Shown: piece by piece, positions 48,960 through 61,000 of the stretch
Numbering within the stretch: the first letter of the stretch is position 1
How the letters are laid out: each line of letters starts with the position of its first letter
Origin: Ignelater luminosus
Lineage: Eukaryota > Arthropoda > Insecta > Coleoptera > Elateridae
Assembly (NCBI GenBank): GCA_011009095.1
Contig: VTPC01000831.1
Location: 1 to 64,000 of the forward strand
Direction: 5' to 3'
DNA: 64,000 nt
The notes under the pieces: model-generated
Told to the model about the DNA's origin: nothing
The model's input: the letters and a program-made list of their open reading frames with translations, nothing else
Databases searched by the model: none
Made by a program: the position numbers and the translations under genes

Positions 48960-50040
48960 TTAAATAGATGAAACTTGGCTAACAGTTCATAACCACAGAA
49001 AAACAACTGCTACCAAAGGTCCAGACAAGTTAGTAAAACGATGTCGGACGAATGCGCAGAAAAGTTGCAGCAGCACCATTTGTGATTTTTCGTGTGAAAA
49101 GTATTCCAGCTCTTTTGCCTGATTATAATGGGCAACCAGTATCCAGTTTTCCAAGCCTTGTTACAATTTTGCGTTTGATATTTGCTTTGGCAAAACTATT
49201 CATCGATTGTTTAGGTGCTTCATAGAACATAATGTATCAAAAAGATTTCATGTCAACCTTTGACTCTGATTTAGACATTCATCGAAGACAATAGGCCTGA
49301 GCAAGATATTACAATTCAATAAAATATACAACATTCCTAAAATATGCAAATACTTTCAAAGAACAAAGTTCCAAAGTTCAAGAGTGACAAAATGTTGGAT
49401 CTGCCAGTTATCAACAAAAGAAATTATAACGTTTGATGTGAAAAGTCTTAATACAAAAATTGTACCGCACTGTACCATTCCTTCATCGATGAAAGCCACA
49501 GCTAACTATTTCAGTTTCTTTTTTGACAATTTCTTGAAGGCTAAGGTTCCCCATTAAGAATTCAGTGGCCCGAGAAGATGGTATTTAAATAATTTTGAAC
49601 TTGCACATCTCAATGTGATATTGTATTTATTGTAGGATTGCATGCAAAATACTCGAAAAAACAGTTTATAAAGTATGTAAAGGCTCTGGTAGTTTTTGTA
49701 ATCTAATTACTGATGATACTGAGAAATATGGTAAGAATTACAAAACGAATTCTCTTAAGCTTTTACTTAATAAATTATAGCACTTTACCTTAGATTTTTG
49801 TCATAGCGACGTCTTCTTTATTTGTTTAATTGTGATTTGCTTTTCCCTGATTACAAACCAACAGAATCCAATGAAAAAGTTACAAATCTTATGACAACAT
49901 TATGGGCAGACTTTGTTAAATATAGCAAGTTTTCCACATTTGTAGTTCATCAATAAAATACTGCCCTGCTTGCCCTTTTGAAACTAAAGATTTAGTTAAA
50001 GACTTTGAATTTAAATTGATCTCATTTTTATTTGATAGAG
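48960..50040. other. Intergenic DNA, no gene recognised
   Basis: A short open stretch after the rRNA fragment starts with DETWLTVHNHRK-like sequence (about 48970). That faintly recalls a transposase DETW motif but is not followed by other mariner blocks. Confidence 0.4.
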
Positions 50041-50540
50041 TTTTTCTTTCATTTGATATAAGTATAACACCTCATTCTTCTTCTGTAATGCAATTTGAAC
50101 TTTTTATATTACCATCTGGAACAGATGGGCTGTCGATTTCCTGTACCATACGTAAAAGCTTTTAAATCAGAAATGTTTTCTGTGCCCTGAACTTCTTCTC
50201 CTTTGTATTTTGTCTTGGATAATTAGTTGTACCTACTACATAATTCATACCTCTCGTTAACTCGCTATGTGACCAAGATATTCTAACTGTATTCGTTGTT
50301 TTCAGTACAAACTTGCAATTACGTTGATGTCTCTTTTGAGGTTTCTTTGACCATTGCCCAATTGCATTTGATATTGCTTGGATTAGTGGCATCTCTTTAG
50401 TCTTCGAGTTTGTTAATCTGTTACTCTCTTAAAGTCTTTCTTCATCTTCCTCTATATTTTTTTTAACTTTGAATAAAAGCTGCGATTAGTGAATTGCAAT
50501 CACCTCTGCACCAGAAAAAGTCTTGATGTTTTTCAGTTAA
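50040..50540 (-). mobile_element. Non-LTR retrotransposon 3' (C-terminal) relic
   Basis: On the minus strand broken frames read QLEYLGHIAS, then VQLIIQDKIQRRRSSGHRK and KSTAHLFQM (about 50290-50110). This is the C-terminal signature Y-GHI-R-E-LLQLI-GKI-GRR-GRR of a LINE family common in insects. Stops interrupt it. It differs from the RTE C-terminus at 1466-2500. Confidence 0.6.
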
Positions 50541-51589
50541 CTTTAAAATCTCTTGTTTATTAACAAGAAAACTGTTTGGCTTCTTTGAGGGCCATCAGTT
50601 GGAGTTAATCACGCGTATCTTTTAAATGATTGATGAACTAAGGTATATTTTAGGTATTGTTTAGCACAAATGTTCCAACACTTCCTTATTTTTTTTGCCT
50701 AATTTAGAGTTAAAGTACCCCTATAACAATACAGATATCTTTCTTCATCACCACTGTTAAAATTTTGACAAACTGTTAATAAAACACCTGCACAAGTTGG
50801 TCGTCTTTGTCAGCAGTATGGGGCCAAACTTGCATTATTGTAACATTCATGAACTTTCCAAAAAGTCGTAGATTTAGATGCGAAATATTAAGGTATGTAC
50901 ACCAATTAACTTCGAAGAAATGAAACAGGTACCATTAATATTACGAGCAGTCTCTAAAATTGAATTAATAAAAAATTATTTCAAACTTGATAACTTCTTG
51001 ATGACAAAGAAAAGTTAATGAACAATGTTCGCTGCACTATACAATACTGTACAACATTAAAATCAAACTTTTCAAGGTAATACTTGATTCACGTAATCAA
51101 TTGATTCGTAGTATCGATTTTTTCAAAACAGGCCTCCACAACAATTCTTACGTAATGCAAACTAACCAACTCCGGCTAAAATATACAGGGTGTCCCCAGA
51201 TCAGGTTTAGAATAGGTGTAATAGATAAAAAAAATTTAAGATATGAAACAAACGTATTTTTTTATAAAAGGTCTTGTTTACTTCAAAAGTAACTTTTGTA
51301 GAGTTAAAAACTAAGAGAGAGCTATCTAGCTATACTTCTTTCCAATTTCCGGAAGTTAAGCTCAGAGAAGAGGCGACACCAAACTGGGTCCTTCTATGTA
51401 ACCACGGCAGACCAACAGATAATCAAGTGATTTTGGTTTGTAGGCGTTTCCTTTTTCTTTTCTTGTTATTCAATGACCATTAAGTTACTACTACTACTAC
51501 TACTACTAGCAAAATCAGTAAATTATTAGTACCTATTTGCTTTTTTATCCGCTCTCCCATTTATCGAAGTTTTTCAGTGTAGGAGGTGT
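50541..51589. other. Intergenic DNA with TACAGGGTGTC end motif and (TAC) microsatellite
   Basis: ATACAGGGTGTCCCC at about 51183 resembles the terminal motif of other repeats here. A 23-base TAC tract lies at 51486-51508. No gene recognised. Confidence 0.5.
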
Positions 51590-52010
51590 TGAGTTGAGCT
51601 TGGTGATTTGCACCTTTACGAATCTCTTCCATCCCATTCTATCGACTGCCAGTTTTTTCTTCACTGTTCCAATCACTATTCTTTTATTTAGCACATTTAC
51701 TATACCAGGTATTTTTGCCATGCTCCTTTCTTTACTTTTATTTCCTGCTTAATCTCTTCATTCCACCAATTTGTTTATTTTTCCTTTTTGATTTTTTGAA
51801 GTCACCACATATTTTTTTCGCCGAGCTCAGGATTAATTGCTTTCCTACATAACGTCTATATTGCCTGTTGTTAAATGCTCTCTGTTTGCCTCAATTCTCA
51901 TATTTAATTCTTCTTGAAATTGTTTCTTATGCGTCTCTTCATTTAATTTGTAACTCCTAATACTACACTTTTTCTGTAGTCTGCTTTTTACATTCGATTT
52001 TTCTGCGTGC
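51590..52010 (-). mobile_element. Non-LTR retrotransposon linker fragment
   Basis: On the minus strand frames read SYKLNEETHKKQFQEELN (about 51950-51900), then NWWNEEIKQEIKVKKGAWQK (about 51765-51710). This matches the region between endonuclease and reverse transcriptase in many insect LINEs (KL-E-F-EEL, then WWNEEIK-KK-AW). Frames shift in between. No catalytic domain is preserved. Confidence 0.55.
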
Positions 52011-52317
52011 TATTTACTAGTAAACAGTAATTACAAAAAGATTTGCATTCTTCCTGTATTATTTTTATTCCAACTTTCTCAAATCTTTCTCCCTTCTTCC
52101 CCTTTGACTCATTTTTTTCTGCTCTTCCTCGCGCACTGACTTACTCCTAATCTTCCTACCACTCCCTTTCATGTTTTCTTTTTTTCTTTTCTCTACATTT
52201 TTTTTCTCTTTCAGTAGTATAACACCGTGAATGAGCTTTATAAACAGCGCATTAATCCAAGAATTGTGGCGATACAATATGTAACATGTTTGTTATTTTG
52301 AATATTTCACTCAATAT

Positions 52318-52890
52318 ACAGTGTGTCCAAGATAAGGATGCACAGCATGGGGATATTGGAAATGGTAAGATATACAGCATCAGTTCAATGGTATGAAAGT
52401 TGGCTATTTATAGGACCTTTTTGATGGCATTTGCAAAATCTAGATATCTTGGATAGTTTCAGAGATATTTAAAAAAAGTAGATTTCTCGATTTTCGTTAT
52501 TGTTTTTTCTTTCCTTTATTTAAAGAGATATTGAAAAACTAAAACCACTTTTCCGTTGCCATATTTTGTTCTCTATTAAAATACGTTAACAAAATCCCTG
52601 TACAAGGTTTCGGTTTCGAGTAACCATCATCAACCTCATTTTTTTTAAAAAGGCGGAAAAATAATTGAAGATTGTTTTGGATAGCTCTTCTTGTCGCGGT
52701 TCTAATGATGTAAACATGATATGGTTATCTTGGTTTCGATTTTTTTGTGTTGAACGCTGCTGTGACCAACAATAATTGCTGTTCATGTTCAAAAGTTTGG
52801 TTGAGCACATGATTCTTGACATAACCCCAGAATAAAGAAATCTAACGGTGTTAGATCAGGTGATCGTGCAGGCTACGGTACTGTAATTTA
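52318..52890 (-). pseudogene. DD41D-like transposase 3' relic with TACAGTGTGTCC end
   Basis: On the minus strand decayed frames near 52890-52800 correspond to ARSPDLTPLDFFLWGYVKNH with shifts (visible pieces include LRFLYSGVMSRIM). The C-terminal part follows. The element end TACAGTGTGTCC sits at about 52316-52328 on the plus strand. The upstream two thirds are absent, because another transposase relic in the opposite orientation starts at about 52890. Confidence 0.6.
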
Positions 52891-52899
52891 TCAATTAGT

Positions 52900-53400
52900 T
52901 GGACACCTTTCTAACAAGGAAATTTTCAAAATTGTTTGCAAGTGAGAATATATCATGAAGAAGCATTTATCGCACCATAAAGGATTGCAGTGAGGATAAA
53001 GTTTGTGTACCTAAATAGAAAAAAGTGTGGCCATCTACGTACTTTGACTGATCGACAAATAAGAAAACTTGTCAAAGCAACAAGTAGGGTGGAAATTCTG
53101 ACCGACGTTTATATAAAGCAGTGTTTAACAAAATTGGACAACTTTATTCAAAACAAACATACAGGCGATAAAATTATGTTTTGGACAAACTTAGCACAGT
53201 GTCATTATGCCATGAAACACCTTAAGAATGATTAAACATTAAAAAAACCATTTGTGCCAAAAGTGGACACTCGACTTAACATTCCCCCCATAGAGCATTT
53301 TTGGTCACTTTTACGGAGATTAGTCTACATTGATGGTTGGGAAGTCAAAACCGAAGACCAAATAGATGACCACGAACCAGCTTCAGTTGTATAGTTCGTT
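52900..53400 (+). pseudogene. Tc1/mariner-superfamily transposase relic (WxDLAxxHYA type)
   Basis: Frame 52990-53235 reads KKCGHLRTLTDRQIRKLVKA (second DNA-binding segment), then after an internal deletion KIMFWTNLAQCHYAMK. After a stop comes PFVPKVDTRLNIPPIEHFWSLL and VYIDGWEVKTEDQ. The family's usual blocks are FWPDLASSHYA and PIEDFW; here the aspartate of the first is N and the acidic residue of the second is H. The first catalytic region is deleted. Clearly dead. Confidence 0.7.
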
Positions 53401-53944
53401 TTTTTGTTGGTAAATTTCATTTTGTGCCAAAACTTATTGTTATAAAAATAAAGAGATATTGTTAGTATTATAGTGTGCTACAGTCCCAGCATGTTGATAC
53501 CACTAACGTCGTCTAGTAACTAATGAAACTTCTAGAAACAATGTGAAGTTGGAAATTTGAGTTAGGATCGAGAAATTACTATTTGGTCCATAATTCTGTA
53601 ACGAAGGCCGTTCCGACATTTTGTCATTATTGTTTTTTAATTTATTCTACTTTAATGAATCTATTTTAAGAAAAACGGGCAGTTCTCCAAAACTTTATGT
53701 GTGTTAAACATGAAAATTCAGTTGCTAAGAGAAAATTTGTTTATTAAAACGAAACATTTTTTATTAATAGAAACGTTGTGATTCTTTCCATGCCTAAGAA
53801 CCTAATAACTGATAACAGTGACAAGCTAAATTCTGAATGTTTGCTGTTCTATATTAATCAATTTAACACAGTGCGTTTCTGATATTGATACCAAATTTAT
53901 GCAGCGTGTTGCTTTCATATAAATTCATATGATCTCCGGGAGCG

Positions 53945-54050
53945 CAAGGGACGATATTCAACCCTAGGGTCTGCGTAGTCCGCTATCTCCCAGAGCGCGG
54001 AGTGACGTGAGGTCTGTGAGTTCGAGGCTCGGAAAATTATCCTTCAAGTC
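53945..54050 (+). repeat. tRNA-like, SINE-like segment
   Basis: A GC-richer 100-bp island holds AGCGCGGAGTGACG and a box-B-like GAGTTCGAGGCTC. No full cloverleaf with a paired acceptor stem can be drawn. The likely origin is a tRNA-derived SINE head. Confidence 0.35.
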
Positions 54051-54059
54051 TATGAGTGG

Positions 54060-55080
54060 TGTTTTTGTTAAATATGCATGTTAGATAGGAGGTTATATGA
54101 CTCTGGAAATTGGTCCCCCGTTGTGTAATTAAAACAAAAAAGTTAATTCAGACAATTTGTTTAGATTACATTAATTTTATGTTTTGTATTTGTGAAGTTG
54201 CTCTGATGAGATGGCACGTTCGCTTTAAATTTTTCTTTTGCCCTTTAACATTTTTGTAGTAGTTGTTGTTGTTGTCGTTGTAGCGTTTTTAAAATTAAAA
54301 TGAATCATGTTGCTTATTTCAGTTCTACCAAATAGCTCTTGCAATCTTAATGAGTACCTAGCTACAAACTTTTATATTATGTCACCAGGAAACTTATTTC
54401 AACATTGTTAAACACGTTTATTTCTAAATATTTGTTGTGTTCATAAACCATTGATTTATAATTTTCTGTATACAAAAGCAGAAGAAAAGGATTCGATAAA
54501 CTTGTAAAACTCCTATTGAAGAAACTTATTCTGAAAACCAGCTACCACTGTGCAGTGGTTAAAATTGTATCATTCTTCAGGTATTTTAGAACTTTATTGT
54601 AACTTTTATGATTAATAAAATTAAATCAATCATTCTCTGTTTCGAAATTTTTATTCAACCTGCACCTGTTAACAAATCAAGTAATCAAATTACTTGCACT
54701 ACTAGTGAAGTAGGAAGTTAGGAATTTAGTTGTTGAGAATATTTCCTAGTCTTTAAATAAAAAAAGAAACGCCTAATTAAACTTGAGTTTAGAAAAAAAG
54801 AAGAATTAAGTATGTTGAGTTATTCATTAATACAATAAAGCAGAAGTGAACATCAGGTAGGACATTATAACTCTAGCCAAATTAATTAACTTACAAACAT
54901 CCTCGTAACTCACTTTGTAGCCTTTATCTGATTGAGAAAATAATTCATAGCCTATTACGGTAAGTTTTCAACTCCATTTTCACTATATTTCTTCTGATTC
55001 AGAAAGCTGTTTCCTGTTAGAACTTTTGCTTATGCAATTTACATATGACACAAGATTTTTAGTTGATCAATACAGATAAC
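54060..55080. other. AT-rich intergenic DNA
   Basis: Only a GTT-rich microsatellite (about 54260-54285) stands out. Confidence 0.5.
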
Positions 55081-55084
55081 GATA

Positions 55085-56110
55085 AGTAGGGGAAGGTGGG
55101 GCAGACCGAGCTACTTAATTTTGAAACCAATAAAAGAAGGTAATTATTATAAAGTTTATTTAATTAAAATAATACTACATGACCATCATCTGATAAATAC
55201 ATTTTTTGCGTAAAAGATAAAACGCTTAGTTTCAAGGTAAAGCTGCAGATGTATTTTATAACAGATAACGAACAGTGTTAAGTAAGAATAATCTACTTGG
55301 CAAGTTGAATGTATTATTATGTCAGTTTACAATAAGTTACAAAACATTAAAAATTAAAACTTTATTTTTCTTAACTGGAGCACTTTTGCTAACTCGCTCG
55401 CGTGTTTTAATTACCTTTTCAGGTTTTTCGCTTTTCTTCCCCAAAGAAGTTTTTAATTCATCCTTGTAAGCAGATAATATTAACATAGACACTTTCCCTT
55501 GCTTACACGATTTCTTAGTGCCAATATAATCAGTTTTTGGGATAGGAGAAGCCACTATCCTGTTTGTCTTGAGAAATTGCAGTCTGACGTAAATGTCTCC
55601 ATGAGTTGATGATGGCTTTGGGTACTGATCGATGGATTTTTACGTGTCGGCAAAATGTCAATTGTGTCGACCGGCAAAAAGTCACGCTCTTGAAATACAT
55701 TATGTCGATTGACAGGTCACACTCCTGTTTTCTTAAAGCCATGGATGGCTGTGAGCACGGTTGCATCGCGATCAAGTCGATGTTTTTGGCATGCGTATTG
55801 TCCGTCGAGAAGTAATAAAACAAGAGACTCTAGTCGCTTTTGAAAAAAAAGCAACGAATTCTTGAAAGCCAGTTTCATGCATCTTGCTGTAACCGGTTTT
55901 TTTGGGTAGCATGTACCCTCCTGACTCCGAATAGCATATCTCTGCTATAACAGTCTGCCCTCTACCATTACCTTACAGTAATGCCCGTTTTGTCTACATT
56001 AACTATCTTTTCTTCTTCCAAAAGATCAAAAAACTTGCACGAGCTGCAAATGTAGCAGCTCAAAACGTCGGAAGAGGGGGTATACAAAATACCAAACTTA
56101 AATTAGACTA
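55085..56110 (-). pseudogene. Pogo-like transposase relic with one terminal motif
   Basis: On the minus strand: FFDLLEEEKIVNVDKTGIT (about 56040-55985) holds the first catalytic aspartate (VDKTG for VDETG). Then come FSTDNTHAKNIDLIAM-type sequence (about 55810-55765), VFQERDFLPVDTIDI and NPSISTQSHHQ (about 55690-55610), and a basic tail YKDELKTSLGKKSEKPEKV and PVKKNKVLIFNV (about 55470-55340). This is the C-terminal layout of pogo-type elements. The element end AGTAGGGGAAGGTGGGGCAG lies at 55085-55104. The opposite end was not found. Frameshifts are many. Confidence 0.7.
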
Positions 56111-57060
56111 GGATCCAATACAATAAAAAACCTCACTTCGCTGGTGTGGTTCCGCACCAGAAAACACTCCTTAATTATTAAGAAATGTTGTTATAGACCC
56201 GTCGTTTATGATAATCCTGTTTATACATAGTTGACAAAAAGAAAACATCCCAGCTTTGTCAACAGTCAATAGATGATCTTATCAATTTTAAGTTTAACGA
56301 TGTTACTTAACATCACATTTGCCAATGATGCCCCAGCAACTTTGAACAGAAATGGTGACGCGTGAAACACCTAAATTTCAGAACAAACTTGGTTTATTTA
56401 CAGCGTCTGGTGGATGTTCAATGACTTTACGGTTTATACAACAACAGGAAACTAAAGTAAACTGGTTGTCGCTACTTTATTTTGCAACTAATAAAACTGC
56501 CTATTGTTTTGCTGCTTAGTTTCCACTTCATCAAAATACAATACACAATCATCTTTTGGGACAATGCAGGTTTTGGTAATTGGAAAAAGAAAGAAAAACT
56601 AATTAATCATGAAAATAGTCACCATAAAAGGTTTACATTGATGGAAGCCGAAATTCAATCTAAAGCACGACGATGACGATTGTTTGCATCAAATTGTTAC
56701 TCCAAATAGAAGAAAGTAGAAGAGTTGGTTCTTGGTAGCGAAACCAACTGAGGAAACTTTTTAACTCTACTCAAGTCGTCATTTGAATTATGCCAAAGAT
56801 AATCGAAAATCCGTTTCATATCTGTCACTACACATTCGAAACTAACCCCTTTTCCTTCTTGCTTGTACAGTAAGAAATCAATTGATTAACAATATTAAAA
56901 GGAACAAACATTGCTCAATTTCACTTTAGATATCGCACATCGAGAGCAAATTTGTTAATAGAAAAACTGCTGTCGAGGAATCATTTTTGAGTTATATCGA
57001 ATTACATAAAAATATTCTGCTTATATTGAAGCTACTATTCTAGAAAAACTCAAATCCGAC
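56111..57060. other. Intergenic DNA, no gene recognised
   Basis: Short open frames only, with no domain visible. It may contain the lost 5' end of the pogo-like relic. Confidence 0.45.
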
Positions 57061-57180
57061 AATGTACAATTCAGGACTTATATAATGCGCAGCCCCAAAA
57101 CTAAATTAAATGTAGTAGTTAGGCAACACATCTGACATGTTTAAGAGCATTTATACAGAGAAGAGTTCACCCTTGTGCTT

Positions 57181-57245
57181 GTAGGGAAATGGTAGGCATA
57201 CCTGCCCTAAAACCGAAGGATTAAACGGTTCAAATTTCCCACCAA
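57181..57245 (+). repeat. Second tRNA-like module inside the foldback element
   Basis: GGGAAAT and ATTTCCC bracket about 55 bases containing TGGTAGGCATACC and GGTTCAAAT, resembling degraded box A and box B. The spacing is not that of a normal cloverleaf. It has no counterpart in the right arm, so it may be an insertion. Confidence 0.3.
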
Positions 57246-57420
57246 ACAATATTTTTTTGTCTTTAAATAAAATTACTGCACTACTCATCAAACATTTTTT
57301 GGTATCAGTGATTGTAGTAGAATAAATTCTTTTCTTAAATTTAATAATTTTCTGGAGTTACTCACTCATGACAAACATTAAAGTATTAATGAAGTCTTTA
57401 TAATAGGTGATATTACAATC

Positions 57421-57553
57421 TAAATTAATTAAATTAATTTAAAAATTTCCATCGCAGCGCAGGTAGGATTCGAACCTACGTTGGACAGTTGGTTAATGCA
57501 CCTTATGCCAGATAAGGGTACGTAGAGATTTTTAAATTAATTTAATTAATTTA
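57421..57553. repeat. Inner perfect 26-bp inverted repeat flanking a tRNA-like loop
   Basis: The A/T-only arm at 57421-57446 is the exact reverse complement of 57528-57553. Imperfect similarity extends about 9 bases further outward. The 81-base loop contains a T-arm-like hairpin (GTAGGATTCGAACCTAC, 57463-57479); read on the minus strand this carries a box-B GGTTCGAATCC, with a box-A-like TGGCATAAGG upstream. No acceptor stem pairs, so it is a tRNA-derived fragment rather than a gene. Confidence 0.75.
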
Positions 57554-57669
57554 AATCGTAATAAATTCGTTTCTGTTTTGAAAGAACCTAAATATGTTAG
57601 ATGTGTTGCCTAACTACTTCATTTTATTCGGATTTGGGGCTGCGCATTATTTAAGTCTCAAACTGTACT

Positions 57670-58295
57670 TCTAGAGAGTTATAAATCTCAATGATATGAT
57701 AGTCCAGTTAACTATGTCTGGATAGAGTATATCTGAGGTAAAACAAAGAATCCACAATAAAAGACTAATTGCACACGATTTGTTAATTGCGATATCTATT
57801 CATTTAACCTAGCGGGGGTAATTCAGCTAAACAAGAGCGTTTATTTATTCTATAGAAACAATTAAGTGCAAATCTGAAACACAATAGAGTGCAAGATTGG
57901 AAGCTGTTGGTGTCATTGTTAATGGACTAGATGAATTTGTTAAATATGAACATCAAAGCTGCAGTTTGTTATTTCGAATCTCTGCAGATTCAGAAGGCCT
58001 TCTTCTTCATAATATGAACATATTTTAAATTCAATTTAGTATTTGTGGAGACATCTAGTGATATTTCTGTAAAATACTGGTGCCTTCTTTCAATTGGCAT
58101 AACTTTATTGTTTCGTTTATGGTAAGTCCTTTTTATTTGCTTTGTTTTACAAATGCTTATTTACTAAAGAAAACGTAAAATGGACTCCAGGATCAGCCAA
58201 CTCTAGTCTTACTCAACCATTTTATCCAATATTATATTTTTCAAATCAACAAATAAATCAGAAATATAAGTACATTTTGCCCTTCATATAATTAT
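57670..58295. other. AT-rich intergenic DNA
   Basis: Nothing recognisable. Confidence 0.5.
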
Positions 58296-58299
58296 TAAA

Positions 58300-58990
58300 T
58301 GTTTAAATAAACTTTCCAAGATAAGAAAGTATTGGAAAAAGATTTTAGGTATCAGCTTCTTCTTAGAAAATATGTCAAGGGATAGTTTTTTTTTTCAATT
58401 GAGGTCCGGTTTGCATTTGGTAGATAATTTGGCAAGACTAGACTATATAAAGTACGACCCATAATAAAAGCTGTCCGAAAAAGATGATTAAAGTTCAATC
58501 TCGAACAAGAACTTTGTGTAGATGAAAAATTTGATTCTATTCACTTGAAGATTGTCTATATAACAATACGTGAAAGGAAGACCTTGTCCATGGGACGTAG
58601 AAGTTTTTCTGCTGAGGTCAAGCTTACGATTTTATCTTTTATCAGGGTTCATTTACCAATCTGAATGAAGTTTATGTAAGAAAGGTTAGACAAGAAGCTG
58701 TAGTTGTTCTCCACCTGGCTGATAGGATATCCAAAGAAGGTCATAAGATTTACTGTGACATTTATTTTCCCCATATTTGATTCTAAGACTTTTTTGAAAA
58801 AAAAACATTTTTCGGCCGGAACTTTAAGGCTAAATAGATTTTTCAAGCCGTCTTTACTTATAGATCAAGAACTGAAAAGGAAAGAACGCAGTGTTTCAGA
58901 TTAGATTACTAACAAAGAAAGTGATGTCGTTTTGGTAATTGGCACCACATGTACCGTAAGTACATGACTATTTTTTCTAAAAACAAATAA
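58300..58990 (+). pseudogene. piggyBac-like transposase relic
   Basis: Shifted frames read LYKVRPIIKAVRKR (about 58445), FNLEQELCVDEKF with the first catalytic aspartate (about 58495-58530), YDFIFYQG (about 58630), VVVLHLADRISKEGHKIYCD (about 58700-58760, second aspartate region) and SAGTLRLNRFFKPSLLIDQE (about 58815-58870). SDVVLVIGTTCTV ends it (about 58920-58960). These match the DDE domain of piggyBac transposases (VDE, then GH-IY-DNYF, then AGT-R-NR). The domains before and after are absent. Non-functional. Confidence 0.75.
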
Positions 58991-58999
58991 CGAAATAAA

Positions 59000-61000
59000 G
59001 TTTTTTAATTAATGAGTTTTTTTAATTCTTTTTAACTCAAAACTACATAGAACAATCGCTTTATTAAAAAAAAATCAGGACTAAAAGGGCTAATTATCCA
59101 TCGTCACGTATTTGTTATATTTCTGCACCACAAACATAATATCATCTATCTGATTGATGGAAAATCCATTAACTGTATAAAATAAACTAGAATTGTTGTT
59201 ACGATTCTCCAATATTAGTTTCCAATTACATAATTATTCTTTAATCTAATTTAAAACACACCATTTTACAATTTGTTTAATTAAATTAATTAATTAAAAT
59301 TAGTAGCAAAGGGGTTTAATCAATGATTTACATTTTAAAACTGTATAGTGTTACACTTGCAATTTATTTATCAGCATAAATTTACATCTGTAATTTACTG
59401 TTTCATTTCAATTCAAAGCATTCAAAGTTCAATTTACCCACAAAACCTCTAGTTCTAAATATAGATACATGCTTATTCCTGTATAAGGTATTTTACCTAC
59501 TACTCGTATTTTATTTTTACTATATTAAATATTTATAGATATTTTGTAGTAAAAATTAAATTAAAATAGAAAACATGCCCATTTCGTAAACAATTTATTG
59601 ATGTTTCCATTCTGTATGGTTTACAGAATATCCGATAAGGAAGGACATGTTTGATTTTTTAAATAAAGTTTTGAGTTTCTAGTTTGTTTTGCCGCAATCT
59701 AAATGGCAAATTTTCTTTGAAAGGAATGCCTTCTTGATTTTGATAGCATTCAAGAGTTCGTTTCAAACGCTTTTTATAGGAATGGAAACAAGTCAGCGTT
59801 CTGAAATTATAGAGTGACAAATATATCTTGCTCTCTGTACTATGCAACCCAAATAACAGATCAAAGCTACCAAGAGAATCCCAACAGTTAAACAACAATT
59901 AAAACACTTGCTGCGTTGATCTATTTTAATTTCATTTCATTAGTTTGTAGAATCGTAATAGACACAACAGATGTAATTTACTAGATATTTTCTGTTTTTG
60001 TTTAAAAATATAGAATTCATCACAGAAATCCACATGCACATCTCTTTTCGCAGATAATCGACTTCCAAGATTTGAAAAAGCTTTATGATGAATAAATTCG
60101 ACAATTCGATCTTCACTAGTTAAATGTCAGAACAAGTATAGGTTTGTCCCAGATTTGTGCTACATAACTAATCCTGAGTAACCAATGCTGGAAGTATTCT
60201 TTCAGAGTTATTTTATCGAGACTTTTAGCAATTTTTCGATTTCTCCTACCATTACCGCGATTTATGCTATTTCGATTTTTGTAGGTATGCAGTGAATTTT
60301 ATTTTTATCGATATAGTGGCTTTCTGGGACATCTCACTTGTTTCAGTTTCAAAGTATTATTTCTAAAGATAAGTTGTCCAGGTTTACGACTGGCTTAACT
60401 AAAATCAATTCACAAAATACTTAATACCTAGAAATTTAACATTGGCTAATAATTAACAACAGAGGGTCTAATGCTTTATCGATTTGCGATAATTAAGGTT
60501 ACTTGTTTATTAAAATAAAAATTGGGTTAAGAAGATTATGCGAGCTAAGATAATATAATAATTAATAGTTAAATATTGTTATCCATGGAAATTACTGCAG
60601 CTAATTGTCGAATGACTTACTTCGATTTAGCAATTTGGCAAATTAAATTATTAGCATCAGCTAAGAAAACTAAAGCAAAAAACCGTTAGATCTGCACTTT
60701 AATTATGAGAAAGGGTTAGTAAGCTACAACAAAAATTATTTACACTACAACAGAGAATTTCAGACACTTTTTGTATACGTCTTCTGTTTTTTTGATCTGG
60801 ATAAACCTGCGCTTCCCTTATTTAATTATCTTTTGGACAATGCCATAATGCAAGGTCCAGGTATACCGCGCTTTTTTATAATTGTCAATAATTGCAGTAG
60901 GCATTGAAAACATCAGGCGAGTTATTTACACTTCTTGACAACTTACTGCTTGTAGATTTTATTCATGTAATTAAGTTGGTTAAACATTACAATGAATAAA
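59000..61000. other. Very AT-rich intergenic DNA
   Basis: No gene recognised. A 79-codon minus-strand frame at 59659-59898 shows no known motif. Confidence 0.5.

Larger units (their letters stand above)
57067..57665. mobile_element. Foldback MITE, 599 bp, TA target duplication, long inverted repeats
   Basis: Outer arms of about 77 bp pair with roughly 14 mismatches: left CAATTCAGGACTTATATAAT, and the right end read inward CAGTTTGAGACTTAAATAAT. They share GCGCAGCCCCAAA and AGTTAGGCAACACATCT. TA flanks both ends (57065-57066 and 57666-57667), pointing to a Tc1/mariner-type transposase acting in trans. There is no coding capacity. A second, inner inverted repeat and two tRNA-like modules lie inside. 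Confidence 0.8.

Noticed and set aside
48970..49090. Mariner DETW motif after the 18S fragment
   Set aside because: A DETW-like string occurs once, with none of the following HDN or SPDLAP blocks in any frame.
57440..57530. Functional tRNA gene in the foldback element
   Set aside because: Only the T-arm and box-like motifs are present; the acceptor stem does not pair and no proper anticodon arm can be drawn.
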